The translations under genes were made by a program, and so were the position numbers. 64,000 nucleotides of DNA from Leptobrachium leishanense (taxonomy: Eukaryota > Chordata > Amphibia > Anura > Megophryidae): assembly GCA_009667805.1 (NCBI GenBank), contig RXON01001664.1, forward strand, positions 53,074 through 117,073, read 5' to 3'. This document shows, piece by piece, positions 32,195-43,787 of the stretch. The notes below the pieces were generated by a model, which did no database searches, was not told where the DNA came from, and worked only from the letters and a program-made list of their open reading frames with translations. Each line of letters opens with the position of its first letter. Position 1 is the stretch's first letter.

Positions 32195-32490
32195 TTCAGT
32201 GTATGACCCTCTGGCTTTGGCAATTGACGATTCTTTTATCTGACCCCGTGGCTTTGGCAATAGATGATTCTGGTATCTGACCTTCTGGCTTTGGCAATTA
32301 ACGATTCTGGTATTTGACCCTGTGGCTTTGGCAATTAACAATTCTGGCATCTGACCCCCTGGCTTTGGCAATTAACGATTCTGGTATTCTGAACCCCTGG
32401 TTCTGGCAATTAATGATTCTGGTATTCTGAACCTCTGGCTTTGACACTTTATGATTCTGACATAACTCCCTGGTTTTTCACAATTACTTC
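32195..32490. repeat. Approximately 38-bp tandem repeat
   Basis: The unit TCTGACCCTCTGGCTTTGGC plus AATTAACGATTCTGGTAT recurs about seven times with divergence. It lies just downstream of the chromovirus coding end and may belong to its LTR or 3' leader, but no LTR pair confirms this. Confidence 0.8.
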
Positions 32491-32791
32491 ATATACAGTT
32501 TCTAGCAAACCGACTACTCTAGGGATCGGGAAGTGTAGGTGTAACTCCGCGTACAGGGACGACTTTCATACATCCGTGGAGAATCCGTGAATACTGTCTT
32601 GTGTAACCTTGAGAATGGCTCCTGAGGGAGCTGAAACATCGGTCTCAATTTTAATGGCATAAATTAAAGTTTATTGTTTTATTTTTATTGAGTGCGACCA
32701 ATCTTGTTTATTTTTTACATGCAATAATTTATTGGCTATGGCACCAATTATTTAAATGTATATTTCCCTGGAAGGAGTGGCAGGAATACAG

Positions 32792-32840
<49 letters not shown>

Positions 32841-33589
32841 GTATATACTCCATAATAATAAAGTATTGTAAACTTAAACCATTAATACAATACATTATTG
32901 TATAACATTCATATACCCCTATGTGTAAAGGTAGGTACTCATTATCCTAATACATCAGTGAATGTCTTGGGGTCCTGAATGAGAATGTTTTAATTCCTTA
33001 GCTTTTAAGAAGAAAAATATTTCACTTGTGTCTTTTGAAATGTTAACTTTGCTGTAATTGTACTGTGTGCTCAAACACCCCCACTTTATACTGAGTGCTT
33101 CTGGCATCTGCACCTGTTTTTTTATATCTCGATCATCTCTTCATAGATCTCAAGACAGGATTAACAGACATCCTTTATCCGATTTACATGGCGTGATAAG
33201 TTGAAGAGTTTATGCTCTACATTAACCCTGGCTCACATTCTATTTACTGCTGGTAATGGTCAGGTGGAACCCAGTATAACGCCAGGATCAAGCGGGCAAA
33301 TCCTAATGACTTGGAATAATTAAGATTTAAATCTTTCAGAATTCATTTGTCTTGTTGCAAGACCCTGAATGCTCCCATGAGGTCTTTAAAGAAGACATAT
33401 ATTTAAAAATGATATATTCTCCTATATTTTTTTTTTTGTCTTCTATTACCAACTAACAATATTTAAAACAAATTTTTAACAGTTCGTAATTTGATTACTT
33501 TCCCACATTGACTCACCCTAAAATGCAGATGCCTGAACTGGTAGCCTTCGACTACTTCTGACTGAAAATCTTTCTGCACACCATTTTTC
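32491..33589. other. Unassigned AT-rich region
   Basis: There is a TA-dinucleotide run at about 32797-32842. The segment around 32610-32710 (GAGGGAGCTGAAACATCG, then an AATAAA-like and TTTATT-rich tail) looks like an old retroposon 3' end, but no family is assigned. No gene is seen. Confidence 0.45.
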
Positions 33590-33942
33590 TAGAGATGTGT
33601 GTTTTGTTTTGTTATGAATCTAAATTCAGACGAAATTTACCAATTCGTATTTCGGGAGCACGTCCAAAATAACGAATTGGTTCCATCTGAAACAGAACGA
33701 AACTGAACAAAATTAAATACAACAATTTGATACCGTTTTTACTAATCTATTTGTTGTACCGTTTCACTTCAGATTCAGCAATGCGTGCCTGTCCATTGGC
33801 CGTGGTGCTGAATCTGTTGTATAGTTCGGTGCAGTTTGGTGGCAGCAAAATTCCACATAGACAAGTAATGGTTAATCTATTCAGAGAACGCTGAACAGCA
33901 CTGAAATGTCAGTGAAATGCCCTGATTTTCGGTGGTTGGTTT
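33590..33942. mobile_element. Repeat family F, left part (interrupted)
   Basis: It starts TAGAGATGTGTGTTTTG. The part at 33830-33942 (ATTCAGAGAACGCTGAACAG, GAAATGCCCTG, GGTGGTTGGTTT) aligns with 41840-41905. It is interrupted by the retroposon 33947-35340 and continues at 35345-35517 (GGTGAATCTCATAGGTTTCAATG), matching the uninterrupted copy at 41925-42010. Confidence 0.7.
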
Positions 33943-33946
33943 GACA

Positions 33947-35340
33947 TTTTTTTTTTTTTAGATTTTAAGGTTTTTAATTTAATTGCAAACAAATGGTCAC
34001 AGGCCGACCAGCAAAGTTGGCCTCGCAGGGCCAAACATCTTAGTCCCATAAGAAACACATAAGGGGGGGGTCACAGAAGACTGCAAATTATTGAAAAATG
34101 AGGGGGGAAATAATAAAACAACAAGACTCAGATAAAAAAACAAATAATCAAAAACAACACTCTGAATGACGTCAACAGGTGTCAGCGGAATCATCCCCAA
34201 GTGGGGGGGTCTCATCAAAATGAAAAGCAAAAGTGGCCCCGTAGCTCCAAAATGTAAAACAGAAAGTCTCTGCGGAGTTATCCCCAACCGGGGCCCTCCA
34301 TTTCTCATCAGGAAACGAGAACAAAAAGACAAGAAATGTCCACAGAATGCATCCAGAAGAAAAGAACAAAAATAAAAGGAGGGGTCATCAAAAACGCAGG
34401 ATGTCAGAGATAAGAGCAAGGGGTGTCCTCAGCCAGTGTCTCTAAATGGTAGTGGGCCTACAGCAGGTAAAGTGAAGCTGAGCAGGCCAGGTACATCCTT
34501 CAGGGACTAAAGGCCATCCTAACACCGCTGATGGCGCTCGGCACCCAGCGGAACGCCAGTCTCCAAGCCCCCACCTTCGCAGCAGCGGTGCCAAACCAGG
34601 ATCCAGGCCAGCATTGCCTCCCCTCAGCACAGTAGCCATCGATCCCCCTCAGCACCGCCAAAAATGACTGCGGGGTCCCAGAGTCCGGCATCAGTGTCTC
34701 GGTCGAGACATCGATCTTGTCTCCCCTTCCAGCAGCAGCCGCAAAGCATGCCTCCACGTGGCGCCAGACTGTTGAGGCCTGGACCTCTTCAGCTCCTGCG
34801 TCTTCCTCCTCTCGGCAGCCCTGCAGCGCGAACATCCAGATGCCCCTGGTGAGCGGGCCCTCCATATCCTCCCCATCCAGTAGCTGCAAGCAGGCCTCCA
34901 GGCCTGCCAGAAAGGCATCAGTACCTGCTGTGAAGGACCCCCCCCTCCAAACAGCCGACAAGCCGTCCGTCGCTCCCACCAGGTAGCCATCCAGGGCAGT
35001 CAGGAGACGTGTGCCCCCCATCCCCTCAACCCTCAGCGAAGGCCCCGTTCGGGCCGATGCGGCAGGACAGCTGGGCAGAGATTCGAAAAAGGCTGGGGTA
35101 AAGGCCACAAGATGGCCACTGGCACCTCGCTCCAGCAACATGCCAGCTATTATAAAGTGTCTCTGGTCCGGAAGGGGGAATAATGCGACCTCCAGACAAC
35201 TTGGCTCCGGTGGCCAGCTAGTCTGGTCCCCAAAACAAAATTAGCACTGCAGGAAAGTCCAAGTAAGGGTCCCAGAGAGTGGCAGACGTGCAGAGCTTCT
35301 CTAGAACACGTCTGCTCCCTTCAGTAGCTGGCCACGCCCC
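33947..35340 (-). mobile_element. L1-like non-autonomous retroposon, copy A
   Basis: A poly-T run at 33947-33959 is the poly(A) tail in inverted form. The sense 5' end reads GGGGCGTGGCCAGCTACTG, an L1-like start. The 3' part encodes GGCCCTGCGAGGCC-type text shared with copy B. GACA occurs at both edges. The uninterrupted family F copy near 41900 shows the empty site. A 213-codon minus-strand frame (34500-35141) is listed separately. Confidence 0.78.
34500..35141 (-). CDS. Hypothetical protein of the L1-like retroposon (copy A)
   Basis: A 213-codon minus-strand frame starting at 35141, some 200 bp after the retroposon 5' end. Visible text includes LLERGASGHLVAF, ESLPSC, GMGGTRLLTALDGYL and DAFLAGLEACLQLLDGED. 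Copy B encodes matching text (GGHFEAYLADPA, QLPVSC, EMEGTRFPAVLDAILQLLGDEE), which suggests a once-real protein conserved between copies, perhaps an ORF1 remnant or a host-derived sequence. No known domain is recognised. The frame in copy A may be intact only in part. Confidence 0.45.
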   Translation of the reverse strand: MLLERGASGHLVAFTPAFFESLPSCPAASARTGPSLRVEGMGGTRLLTALDGYLVGATDGLSAVWRGGSFTAGTDAFLAGLEACLQLLDGEDMEGPLTRGIWMFALQGCREEEDAGAEEVQASTVWRHVEACFAAAAGRGDKIDVSTETLMPDSGTPQSFLAVLRGIDGYCAEGRQCWPGSWFGTAAAKVGAWRLAFRWVPSAISGVRMAFSP

Positions 35341-35517
35341 GACAGGTTTTAACAGGTGAATCTCATAGGTTTCAATGTAAAAAATATTCTCAGTTTTTAT
35401 TAAATATTTATTTAACCGTTTATTCTTTTAACTTGCAGCAAAAAGTATCTTTATTTATTTAAATTTTAGGATTTTTGGAGATTTTTTTTGGTGAAATTTT
35501 TGGATCCCTAATTATTT

Positions 35518-36500
35518 TAACCCCTTCACTGTAAATCCATTTCACATCTGTGTGCTGAGCTCATTTTTACCGCTTTTGCTCATCGTGTTTAAACGCGATT
35601 TGAAGCCACGTTTTATTATATAACCCAGACATCTTAAATATCATTCTTTCTGCCAGACTCCGCAGATTCATAATATGTCATTATTATAAGTATATGTCAT
35701 GTCCTTCCTGTATATTATAACAAAAAATGCAATAAAATTCGAATTTTTAATCATCTACAGAATGTAAAGTGGTTTTTTTTCACATTTTATCATCCGAGTC
35801 TTTGCGTTTATATTTTCTATGCGGTGCGCTTTTTAAAAAAATTAGAAATGGGGACTTGCTACATTTTTTGGGGGGGAATTACGTGATTTTTAGCAAATGC
35901 ACCCCATAGAAAAAAAATCATCAGTGCAGCATCATTGTTCACATCATAATTGAAATGGGAATATATATTGCTGCATTAATAAAAATGACACACAAACAAC
36001 CCCACATTTTTATGTTTTTATTTTTTAATTTTTTATTATTATTTTTATAAATTTTCTGTTATTGCTATGGCCCTTGAAATGACACCATGACCCTCTAGCT
36101 GCCAACGTTCTGGAGATATGGGGGTTCAAAGCAACCCCCTATCTCCACCAGGGGATTTCCTTGGGAAATCCCTGGGCAGCTAGGGGTTCCCTGGCTAAAT
36201 GACATCATCACACCATGCACGATTACGTCAGGGTGCCGAGAGGGGACCCGGAGGGGGACCCGCCATCCAAGATGGTGGCCTCCACCGGAGCTAGGCAGGC
36301 GCCGGATCGCAGCCCGGCACTTTAGGGGTTAAAGACAGGAATCGCTTGAAAGGGCAGACATTGCCCTTCAAAGCGTTGCCTGTCTTTATCTTGAAGAACC
36401 TCCCGATCGGGAGGGAGAGGGATCCGAAAGGATCCCCCCCCCTTCAGGCTATCTCCCGGGGGTCGCCTGAAAATGACATCATTGTGTCCGACGCGATGAC
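35518..36500. mobile_element. TTAA-flanked foldback family, arm fragment
   Basis: It begins TTAACCCCTTCACTG and runs through GTGTGCTGAGCTCATTT, GTTTAAACGCGATTTGAAGCC and CAGACTCCGCAGATTCATAA, matching the left arm at 39446-39930 and the inverted arm at 40950-41398. At 36085-36330 it carries a second arm type (CCCTAGCTGCC..., CATCCAAGATGG, ending GGGGTTAAAG) shared with 38900-39170 and 40020-40215. The matching outer end of this copy was not identified. Confidence 0.7.
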
Positions 36501-36535
36501 TGTCCCCGGGAACATAAAATAAAACTTTTTTTTTC

Positions 36536-36600
36536 TTTCTCTACCTGGCTGAATGTATTTAATTATATATATTAGATACATTTAGCCAGGTAGAGGGGGG
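36536..36600. repeat. Palindrome around a TA-rich centre
   Basis: CTCTACCTGGCTGAATGTAT on the left is matched by ATACATTTAGCCAGGTAGAG on the right across a TTAATTATATATATTAG centre. It may be a tiny MITE or a cruciform-prone site. Confidence 0.75.
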
Positions 36601-36785
36601 TGGCATGTGGGCTGCGCAGGGTCTCAGGCAGTGGTTTGTTTTTTTTGTGTATAATTTTAGCAAATTTATAGGGGAAGGTAAGAGCAGGTATGATATATAT
36701 ATATATATATATATAGATAAGATATATATCTATATTCTTATAAATATATATATCCAGACTTGTATTACACACATTTTGGCAACTA

Positions 36786-36935
36786 ATTGCCCCCCCCCCC
36801 CAATTTGGCTGATCCCTCCAGAAGAAATGTTGAACCCGATAGAGCAGAGAATAATATAAATATTTTTCTGCTCTGTCAGGTTCAACATTTCTTCTGGAGG
36901 GATCAGCCAAATGGGGGGGGGGGCGCATTTAGTTG
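36786..36935. repeat. Hairpin with about 65-bp arms flanked by G/C runs
   Basis: TTTGGCTGATCCCTCCAGAA followed by GAAATGTTGAACC is inverted as GGTTCAACATTTC and TTCTGGAGGGATCAGCCAAA. The outer edges are runs of C (left) and G (right). The surrounding TA-rich microsatellites give long shadow frames on both strands. Confidence 0.85.
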
Positions 36936-37098
36936 AGATTGTCCACATGCCACCACCCCCCATGTGCGTATGTGTATATATGGTCTGAGGTCTGTGGGTG
37001 GGTGTATATATATATCTGCATGTTGATATATACGTATATATAGGTCTGCGTGTTGATATATACGTATATGTCTGTGTGTGTATCAATGCATCCCTACT

Positions 37099-37640
37099 CT
37101 ATACACAGCGCTCCGTGTCCCTATAATATGTATGATCAGGGGTTACCTTTTTTTATATTTTTATACTATTCCTATTAAATTAACAGTAATTTTTTATGTA
37201 TTTTATTCAATAGAAACTTTTTTTGCCTATATAACATGTGCTTTGTGAAAATAAAACGGTTTTGTGTGTACATTTTAATTTAGTTAGTGGATTACTGTCC
37301 AGTGCGGTGAGAAGCAAACGTAATGCAGTGTAGAAACGCTGCGAGGCGGAGTGGAGTGAAGTCAAGCCTCCAAAATGTTTGCTTCTCTTCGCTTCGCTAC
37401 GCTGTGCGTCGCTACACGCTCAGCATTGCTAGCTTACCGAATCAGTTTGTAGACTTGTTACTGACCCTGCTTGTTCTGAGGACCCGATCTGTTGCCGACT
37501 TTGACTGCCATTTGACATACTCTCTGTGTATTCCCTGCCTGTTCTGTTTGCTTACTGTTGCTACTGGTGTGCGCCGATTCTCACCACATACAGTAGCGCA
37601 GTACAAGTGCCTAAACATTGCTGACCCGGTTTTGTTCTAG
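37099..37640. other. Unassigned
   Basis: No gene or family is recognised. The 105-codon frame at 37323-37640 has no domain and looks incidental. A GC-richer part at 37290-37420 has repeated CTTCGCTNCGCT-like text. Confidence 0.4.
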
Positions 37641-38107
37641 CTGCTGATGTAACTGAATAGATCGGGGATATCTTCTGCATTACCAAAACCTCCACCACTG
37701 CACTCTTCCACAATACCTCAAAGGGGTTACGGTGTGAAGGCACTTGCTGCCACCAAAGGCAAAATATTTGGGAGCACTGACGCCTATACCAGATTCATAT
37801 CATTTTAATACTTGACCGCAGGGTCCAACCCTGCACTCTTCCACAATACCACAGAGGGGTTACGGTGTGACGACACTGTTGCCGACACTAAAGGCCCAAT
37901 TTTAAAGCACCTATTGTTACTTTTATCCAAAGCCTGCATAAGTTTCACCATAATTTAGCCAACAAAATCACTAAACTTGTTCTGCGTGTCCTAAAATGTC
38001 TCCTCTTTTCATACAGACTGCCGTCCCAAGCAGTTGTTTATGAATAGATTAAAGGAAAAATATTTGCCGTCATTTGAAATGTCATTTTTTGGTTTTTAAA
38101 TGTCTCT
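37641..38107. repeat. Direct repeat unit R, copy 1
   Basis: It contains roughly 125-bp internal repeats (TTCCACAATACC, AGAGGGGTTACGGTGTGA, GACGCCT, CAGATTCATAT) and the tail AGCAGTTGTTTATGAATAGA to CATTTTTTGGTTTTTA. Copy 2 in the same orientation is at 42890-43420 and leads directly into the right arm of the foldback element. Confidence 0.75.
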
Positions 38108-38524
38108 ATTAAGGATGAGCCGAACGCCCTCGAGTTCGGTTCACATTCGAACTCAAACTTTTCAAAAGTTTGAATTTATGGGACTCAAAGTTTCATTTTT
38201 AGAGTGCCCTCCAAGAGGGCATATATGCTACATATGTGCCATAAAAGGTGTATGGGGGCCTGGGTAGTGCCCTGGGGGAAAGGAAACAAGGACAAAAAGT
38301 TTTTAAAAAAACGTTTTTAAAGGGACAGTGAGTTTTCCATGAAATAAGGGTTAAAAATAAAAACAAAAAATTCCTTCAAATATCGTGCCTAGGAGGTCCC
38401 CATAACCTGCCCGTGAAGTGGCGGATTTGTAGGATGTATAGAAACATTTATAAACAATGTCTGGGTCCGGATAGTGCCCTGGGGGACAGGAAACAAGGAC
38501 AAAAAGTTTAAAAAAATACGTTTT

Positions 38525-41402
38525 CAACCTCTTCACTGCTGACGACGTGTGGGACACGTCCTCAGTTACTCCTGCTGTATGCTGAGGAGGACGTGTCCCA
38601 CACGTCATCAGCTTTTGCGGGACCCCCGTCGGAGATACTCACCTCTTTGTCTGGGGTCCCACGGCGTTCTGACTTCAGCATCCTCAGACGCTGAAGTCAA
38701 GCTCCTCCCGACGAAAATTACATCATCGCGCCATGCGCAATGATGTCATTTCCAGGCGACCCCCCGGCAATGCCGTGAGATCGCCTGGAAGGTAGGGGGG
38801 ATCCGTTCGGATCCCTCCCGATTGGGAGGTCCCACAAAAGGAAGCCAGGCACCGCTTAAAAGGGGAGAGTCTCCACTTTTAAGTGATACCTGGCTTTAAC
38901 CCCTTAGGCACCGGGTCGCACTTCGGCGCCTTGCGGCATGAAGTGCGGCCTAGCTCCGGTGGGGGCCGCCATCTTGGATGACGGCTCCACCCCCAGGTCC
39001 CCCCTCACTGCCTGACGTCCTCACGCATAGTGTGAGGACGTCAGATAGCCGGGGAACCCCTAGCTGCCCGGAATCCCCTGTTGGAGATAGGGGGTTCATT
39101 TGAACCCCGATATCTCCAGAACCGTGGCAGCTAGAGGGTCATGGTGTCATTTCAAGGGCCATAGCAATAACAGAAAATTTATAAAAATAAAAATAATAAA
39201 AACAAAATAAAAAAATAAAAACATAAAAATGTGGGATTGTTTGTGTGTTATTTTTATTAATGCAGCAATATTATTCCCATTTCAATTATGATGTGAACAA
39301 TGATTCTGGGGGTCATGGAGGGTGTCAATCTAAAGGCCTGAGCATGGCCTTTCGAATGATATCCAACATGACCAGGTATAAAGTAAAACAAACAAAAAAA
39401 ATTTTTTTTTCAAAAATGTATTTTTTTCTGTGTAATTTTTATTAACCCCTTCACTGCTGAGGCATTTCACCGCTGTGTGCTGAGCTCATTTGTACCGCTT
39501 TCGCTCATCATGTTTAAACGCGATTTGAAGCCACATTTTAATAAATGACCCAGACATATAATATATCGTTCTTTCCGGCAGACTCCGCAGATTCATAATA
39601 TGTCATTATTATATGTATACGTTATGTCATGTCTGTATATTATAACAAAAAATGCAATAAAAATTGAATTTTTAATCATCTGCAGTGTGTAAAGTGTTTT
39701 TTTTCACATTTTATCACATGAGCGTTTGCAGTTATGTTTTCTATGGGGTGCGCTTGTACAAAAATTTGAAATGGGGACTTGTTACATTTTGTGGGGGGAT
39801 TTACGTGATTTTTAGCAAACGCACCCCATAGAAAAAAATCATTAGTGCAGCATCATTGTTCACATTATAATTGAAATGTGAACAATATTGCTGCATTAAT
39901 AAAAACAACACACAAAAAAAAACATGTTTTTTTTTTTTTATTATAATTTTTTTAAATTATTATTTTTACTTTGTACCTAGTCATGTTGGGTATCATTCGA
40001 AAGGCCATGCTCAGGCCTTTCAGATGACACCCTCCATGACCCCCTAGCTGCCACGGTTCTGGAGATATCGGGGTTCACAAGATGCATGATGACATCAGGC
40101 AGCGAGGGGAGACCCGGGGTTGAGCCGCCATCCAAGATGGCGGCCCCCACCGGAGCTAGGCTGCACTTCAGCGCCGCAAGGCACTGAAGTGCAACCCGGC
40201 GCTTGAGGGGTTAAAGCCAGGCACCGCTTAAAAGGGGAGACTCTCCCCTTTTAAGGCTAGGGTCAGACTGAGGCAGTGCGAACGCGCGTGCAGCCGCACT
40301 TAATCACGGCCGCACTAGCAGCAGATGCCGGGCAATGACGGCCAATATACGAAGTACGGTCGCACAAAAGTCCGGCTGCGCAACGCAAGTGGAAAATGAA
40401 CGCATTTTTTCGAGAACGTGAACCGCAGGTACTGACGTACAGAGTGCGCTGCGTCCGCTAGCGGCGTGTGTGCGTGATTAGGAGACGTCAGACGCTGCTA
40501 ATGTCCGGCCAACATACGTCCAGACACAAAAAGAGTTTTATTGATGATCCGTACAAAATCACGGACGAAAATGCGCATCGTATGACCACTATCACGTATT
40601 CTGTGAAAAAATGCGTCCATTCGTTCGAACGCACTTTTTCACAGACAACATAAAAATGCGTTAGTCTGACCCTAGCCTAAGAGGTGCCTGGCTTTTGGCG
40701 CTTCTCCTTTCCGATTGGGAGGGAGAGGGATCCGAACGGATCCCCCCCTCCCTTCCAGGCTATCTCCCGGCATTGCCGGGGGGTCGCCTGGAAATGACGT
40801 CATCGCGCCAAGCACCGCGGGACCCCGGACAGAGAGGTGAGTATCTCCGCCGGGGGTCCCGCATAGCTGATGACGTGTGGGGCACGTCCTCAGCATGTAA
40901 CGTGCATCAATGAGGACGTGCCCCACACGTCTTCAGCAGTGAAAGGGTTAATGCAGCAATATTGTTCACATTTCAATTATAATGTGAACAATGATGCTGC
41001 ACTAATGATTTTTTCTATTGTGTGCGTTTGCTAAAAATCACATAATTCCCCCCGAAAATTGAATAAGTCCCCATTTCTAATTTTTGTACAAGCACACCCC
41101 ATAGAAAATATAACCGCAAATGTTCATGTGATAAAAGGTGAAAAAAAAACTTTACACGCTGCAGATGATTAAAAATGCAAGTTTTATTGCATTTTTTGTT
41201 ATAACATACAGGCAGAACATGACGTATACATATAAAAATGATATATTATGAATCTGCCGAGTCTGCCGGAAAGAACGATATATAATATGTCTGGGTCGTA
41301 CAATAAAATGTGGCTTTAAATCACGTTTAAACATGATGAGCAAAAGCGGTAAAAATTAGCTCAGCACACAGCGGTGAAATGCCTCAGCAGTGAAAGGGTT
41401 AA
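38525..41402. mobile_element. Mosaic of TTAA-flanked foldback elements
   Basis: Three inverted pairs are seen. TTCACTGCTGACGACGTGTG (38530) pairs with CACACGTCTTCAGCAGTGAA (40925). TTAACCCCTTAGGCACCGGG (38897) pairs with the CCCGGCGCTTGAGGGGTTAA near 40195-40214. TTAACCCCTTCACTGCTGAG (39442) pairs with CTCAGCAGTGAAAGGGTTAA (41383-41402). TTAA at the ends fits piggyBac-type target use. The pairs interleave and do not nest cleanly, so recombination between copies is likely. There is no coding capacity. A Harbinger-type MITE lies inside. Confidence 0.65.
40255..40677. mobile_element. PIF/Harbinger-type MITE, copy 1
   Basis: 423 bp with ends GGCTAGGGTCAGACTGAGGC and TTAGTCTGACCCTAGCC, flanked by a 3-bp TAA duplication (40252-40254 and 40678-40680). 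It is inserted at the centre of a palindromic target (AAGCCAGGCACCGCTTAAAA continuing after the element as GAGGTGCCTGGCTTTT). Confidence 0.88.
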
Positions 41403-41411
41403 AGGAACAGT

Positions 41412-41640
41412 GAGTTTTCCATAAAATAAGGGTTAAAAATAAAAACGAAAAATTCCTTCAAATATCGTGCCTAGGAGGTCCCCATAACCTGCCCGTGAAG
41501 TGGCGGATTTGCAGGATGTATGGATAACCCTGATAGTCATAAAACACAATCGGCCACAATACTCAGCCACTAATTGGGTTAGTCGAGACTCCTGGGAAAT
41601 GTAGTTCAAAAACAACTGGATGGCCAAGGTTGCTGCACCT
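41412..41640. other. Fragment of foldback arm and MITE ends
   Basis: 41412-41525 repeats the inner arm text of the 38108-43787 element (TTCCTTCAAATATCGTGCC, GTCCCCATAACCTGCCCGTG). It is followed by an ATAACCCTGATAG terminus like that of the MITE at 6077-6267. No gene is seen. Confidence 0.6.
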
Positions 41641-42890
41641 CTGAATTATAAACATACAGGGTTATCCAAAGAGATCCGAATGGCTGGAGAAAGGTAACCG
41701 AACGCTGAAAATCGTGTTCGATATCATTGGGATATCCAGAGAGCAGGCAATTCACCAAATCCTGGCGAATTGCCTGCACATACGGTGCCTGTTCAGTGCC
41801 TGTTCGAGGGCAGTGAAATCCCCATATAAAAGCACTGCTTCGGCTATTCAGAGAACACAAACCAGCAGTGAAAGGTTCCCGAAATGCCCTGCTGTTTGGT
41901 GGTTTAATTCGGCAAGTTTATTCAGGCGAATCCCAAAGGCTTCAATGTTAAAAATATTCCCGTTTTAATTCAATATCTAATAAACCGTTCATTATAAAAT
42001 TCAGCAGTAATTTATTTATAGATTTTTTTTAGGATATTTAAAGCATTTTCCTGTTTTTTTTTTACTTATTTTTTCTGTAACAGCCCTTTTTATTATCATT
42101 CCCTGGACCTCATATGTAAATTTCAGACATTTTCGCTCAGTAGTTTCTTTGCAAACAGCATTTCACTTTTCAAACATTCAAGGAAACTGTGTTGCTAATT
42201 TAGGCTGCGGTCAGACTGAGGCAGTGCGAACGCGCGTGCAGGTGCACATAATCACGGCCGCATTAGCAGCAAATGACGGGCAATGACGGCCAATATACGA
42301 AATACGGTCGCACGAAAGTCCGGCTGCGCAACGCAAGTGGAAAATGAACGCATTTTTTCGACAACGTAAAACCGCTAGTACGGTTGTACAGAGTGCGCTG
42401 CGTCCGCTAGCGGTGTGTGTGTGTGATTTGGAGATGTCAGACCCTGCTCATGTCCGGCCAACATAACGTCCAGATGCACAAAGTGTTTTATTGATGATCC
42501 GTACAAAATCATGAACGCAAATGCGCATAGTATGACCGCTTTCGCGTACTCCGTGAAAAAATGCGTCCATTCGTTCGAACGCACTTTTTCACAGACAACG
42601 TGAAAATGCGTTCGTCTGACCCTAGCCTTATTCACTCCATTCATCTGCGGTGTCGGCTTTTTCCGGCGACTTCGCTGCGTGTGATCGGCTCCTGCTCGGG
42701 TTTTTCCAGCGGGTTAATCTAGATGTTTTTGCGGGTTTTCAGCGTGCATTCGCTGGGTTTTGCGGTTAGTTTTCAGCGGGTTTGCGGTGACCTTTCCCTG
42801 CAATTCGGAGACCCTGTGGTGCTTGCTGAATACACCACAGGGTCGCCGAACTGGGATTCGTCAAAACAAACCGAATTGAAGAGAACGAAA
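41641..42890. mobile_element. Repeat family F, uninterrupted by retroelements
   Basis: This copy contains the empty target sites of two insertions seen elsewhere. Near 41895-41930 it corresponds to the site of the L1-like retroposon at 33947. At 42101-42115 (CATTCCCTGGACCTCATATG) it corresponds to the GGACC site of the family 2 LTR element at 45149-50015. It is interrupted only by the Harbinger-type MITE 42203-42627. No coding potential is recognised. Confidence 0.72.
42203..42627. mobile_element. PIF/Harbinger-type MITE, copy 2
   Basis: 425 bp, closely similar to copy 1 at 40255-40677. Ends are GGCTGCGGTCAGACTGAGGC and TTCGTCTGACCCTAGCC, with a 3-bp TTA duplication (42200-42202 and 42628-42630). 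It lies inside family F. Confidence 0.88.
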
Positions 42891-43420
42891 AGTCACCACA
42901 TGGTCCACCCCTGCATTCTTCCACAATACCACAGAGGGGTTACTGTATGAATGCACTTGCTTGCCTGGCACCAAAAGCACAATATCTGGGTGCACCGACG
43001 CCTTTACCAGATGCATATCTTTTTAATATAGGACCGCAAGGTCCACCCCTGCCGTCTTCCACAATACTACAGAGGGGTTACTGTATGATAGTACTTGCAG
43101 GCCTGGCACCAAAGGCACAATATTTGGGTGCACTGCCACTGACGCCTGTATCAGATTCATATCCTCAGAGGGGTTATGGTGTGACGGCACTGTTGCCGAC
43201 GCTAAAGGCCAAATTTTAAAGCACCTATTGTTACTTTCATCCAAAGCCTGCATAAGTTTCACAATAATTTAGCCAAAAAATCACTAAACTTTTTCTGCGT
43301 GTCCGAAAATGTCTCCTCTTTTCATACAGACTGCAGCCCCAAGCAGTTGTTTATGGATAGATTAAAGGAAAAGCATTTACCGTCATTTGAAACGTCATTT
43401 TTTGGTTTTTACATATTTCT
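42890..43420. repeat. Direct repeat unit R, copy 2
   Basis: Same orientation as 37641-38107, with internal repeats of about 125 bp (TTCCACAATACCACAGAGGG and GTTACTGTATGA) and the shared tail AGCAGTTGTTTATGGATAGA. It leads without a break into the foldback right arm. The 78- to 90-codon frames are incidental. Confidence 0.75.
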
Positions 43421-43787
43421 ATACATCCTAGAAATCCGCCACTTCACGGGCAGGTTATGGGGACCTCCTTGGCACGATATTTGAAGGCATTTTTCGTTTT
43501 TATTTTTAACCCTTATTTCATGGAAAACTCACTGTCCCTTTAAAAAAAATTTAAAAAAACTTTTTGTCCTTGTCTCCTGTCCCCCAGGGCACTACCTGGA
43601 CCCCATACACCTTTTATGGCAAATATCTAGCATATATGCCCTCTTGGAGGGCACTCTAAAAACCGAATTTTCAGCCCCATTGACTTGTATTGAGTTCGAG
43701 TTCGGGTTCGAGTTCGGATTCGAACATTTGGAAAGTTCGGGTTCGAATATGAACCGAACTCAGGGGTGTTCGGCTCATCCCTACTCA

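Larger units (their letters stand above)
38108..43787. mobile_element. Large foldback element or nested foldback cluster, GGATGAGCCGAAC ends
   Basis: The left arm (about 38110-38450) and right arm (about 43420-43787) are inverted copies. Outer ends are AAGGATGAGCCGAAC and GTTCGGCTCATCCCTA. Inner blocks include CTCCAAGAGGGCATATATGC against GCATATATGCCCTCTTGGAG, and GGTCCCCATAACCTGCCCGT against its complement. The 5.0 kb between the arms holds other elements: the TTAA mosaic, two Harbinger-type MITEs and family F. Whether the arms belong to one insertion cannot be proved because the target duplication is not clear. Confidence 0.65.

Noticed and set aside
36605..37086. 118- and 84-codon frames rich in Ile and Tyr
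   Set aside because: They come from TA microsatellites and a hairpin.
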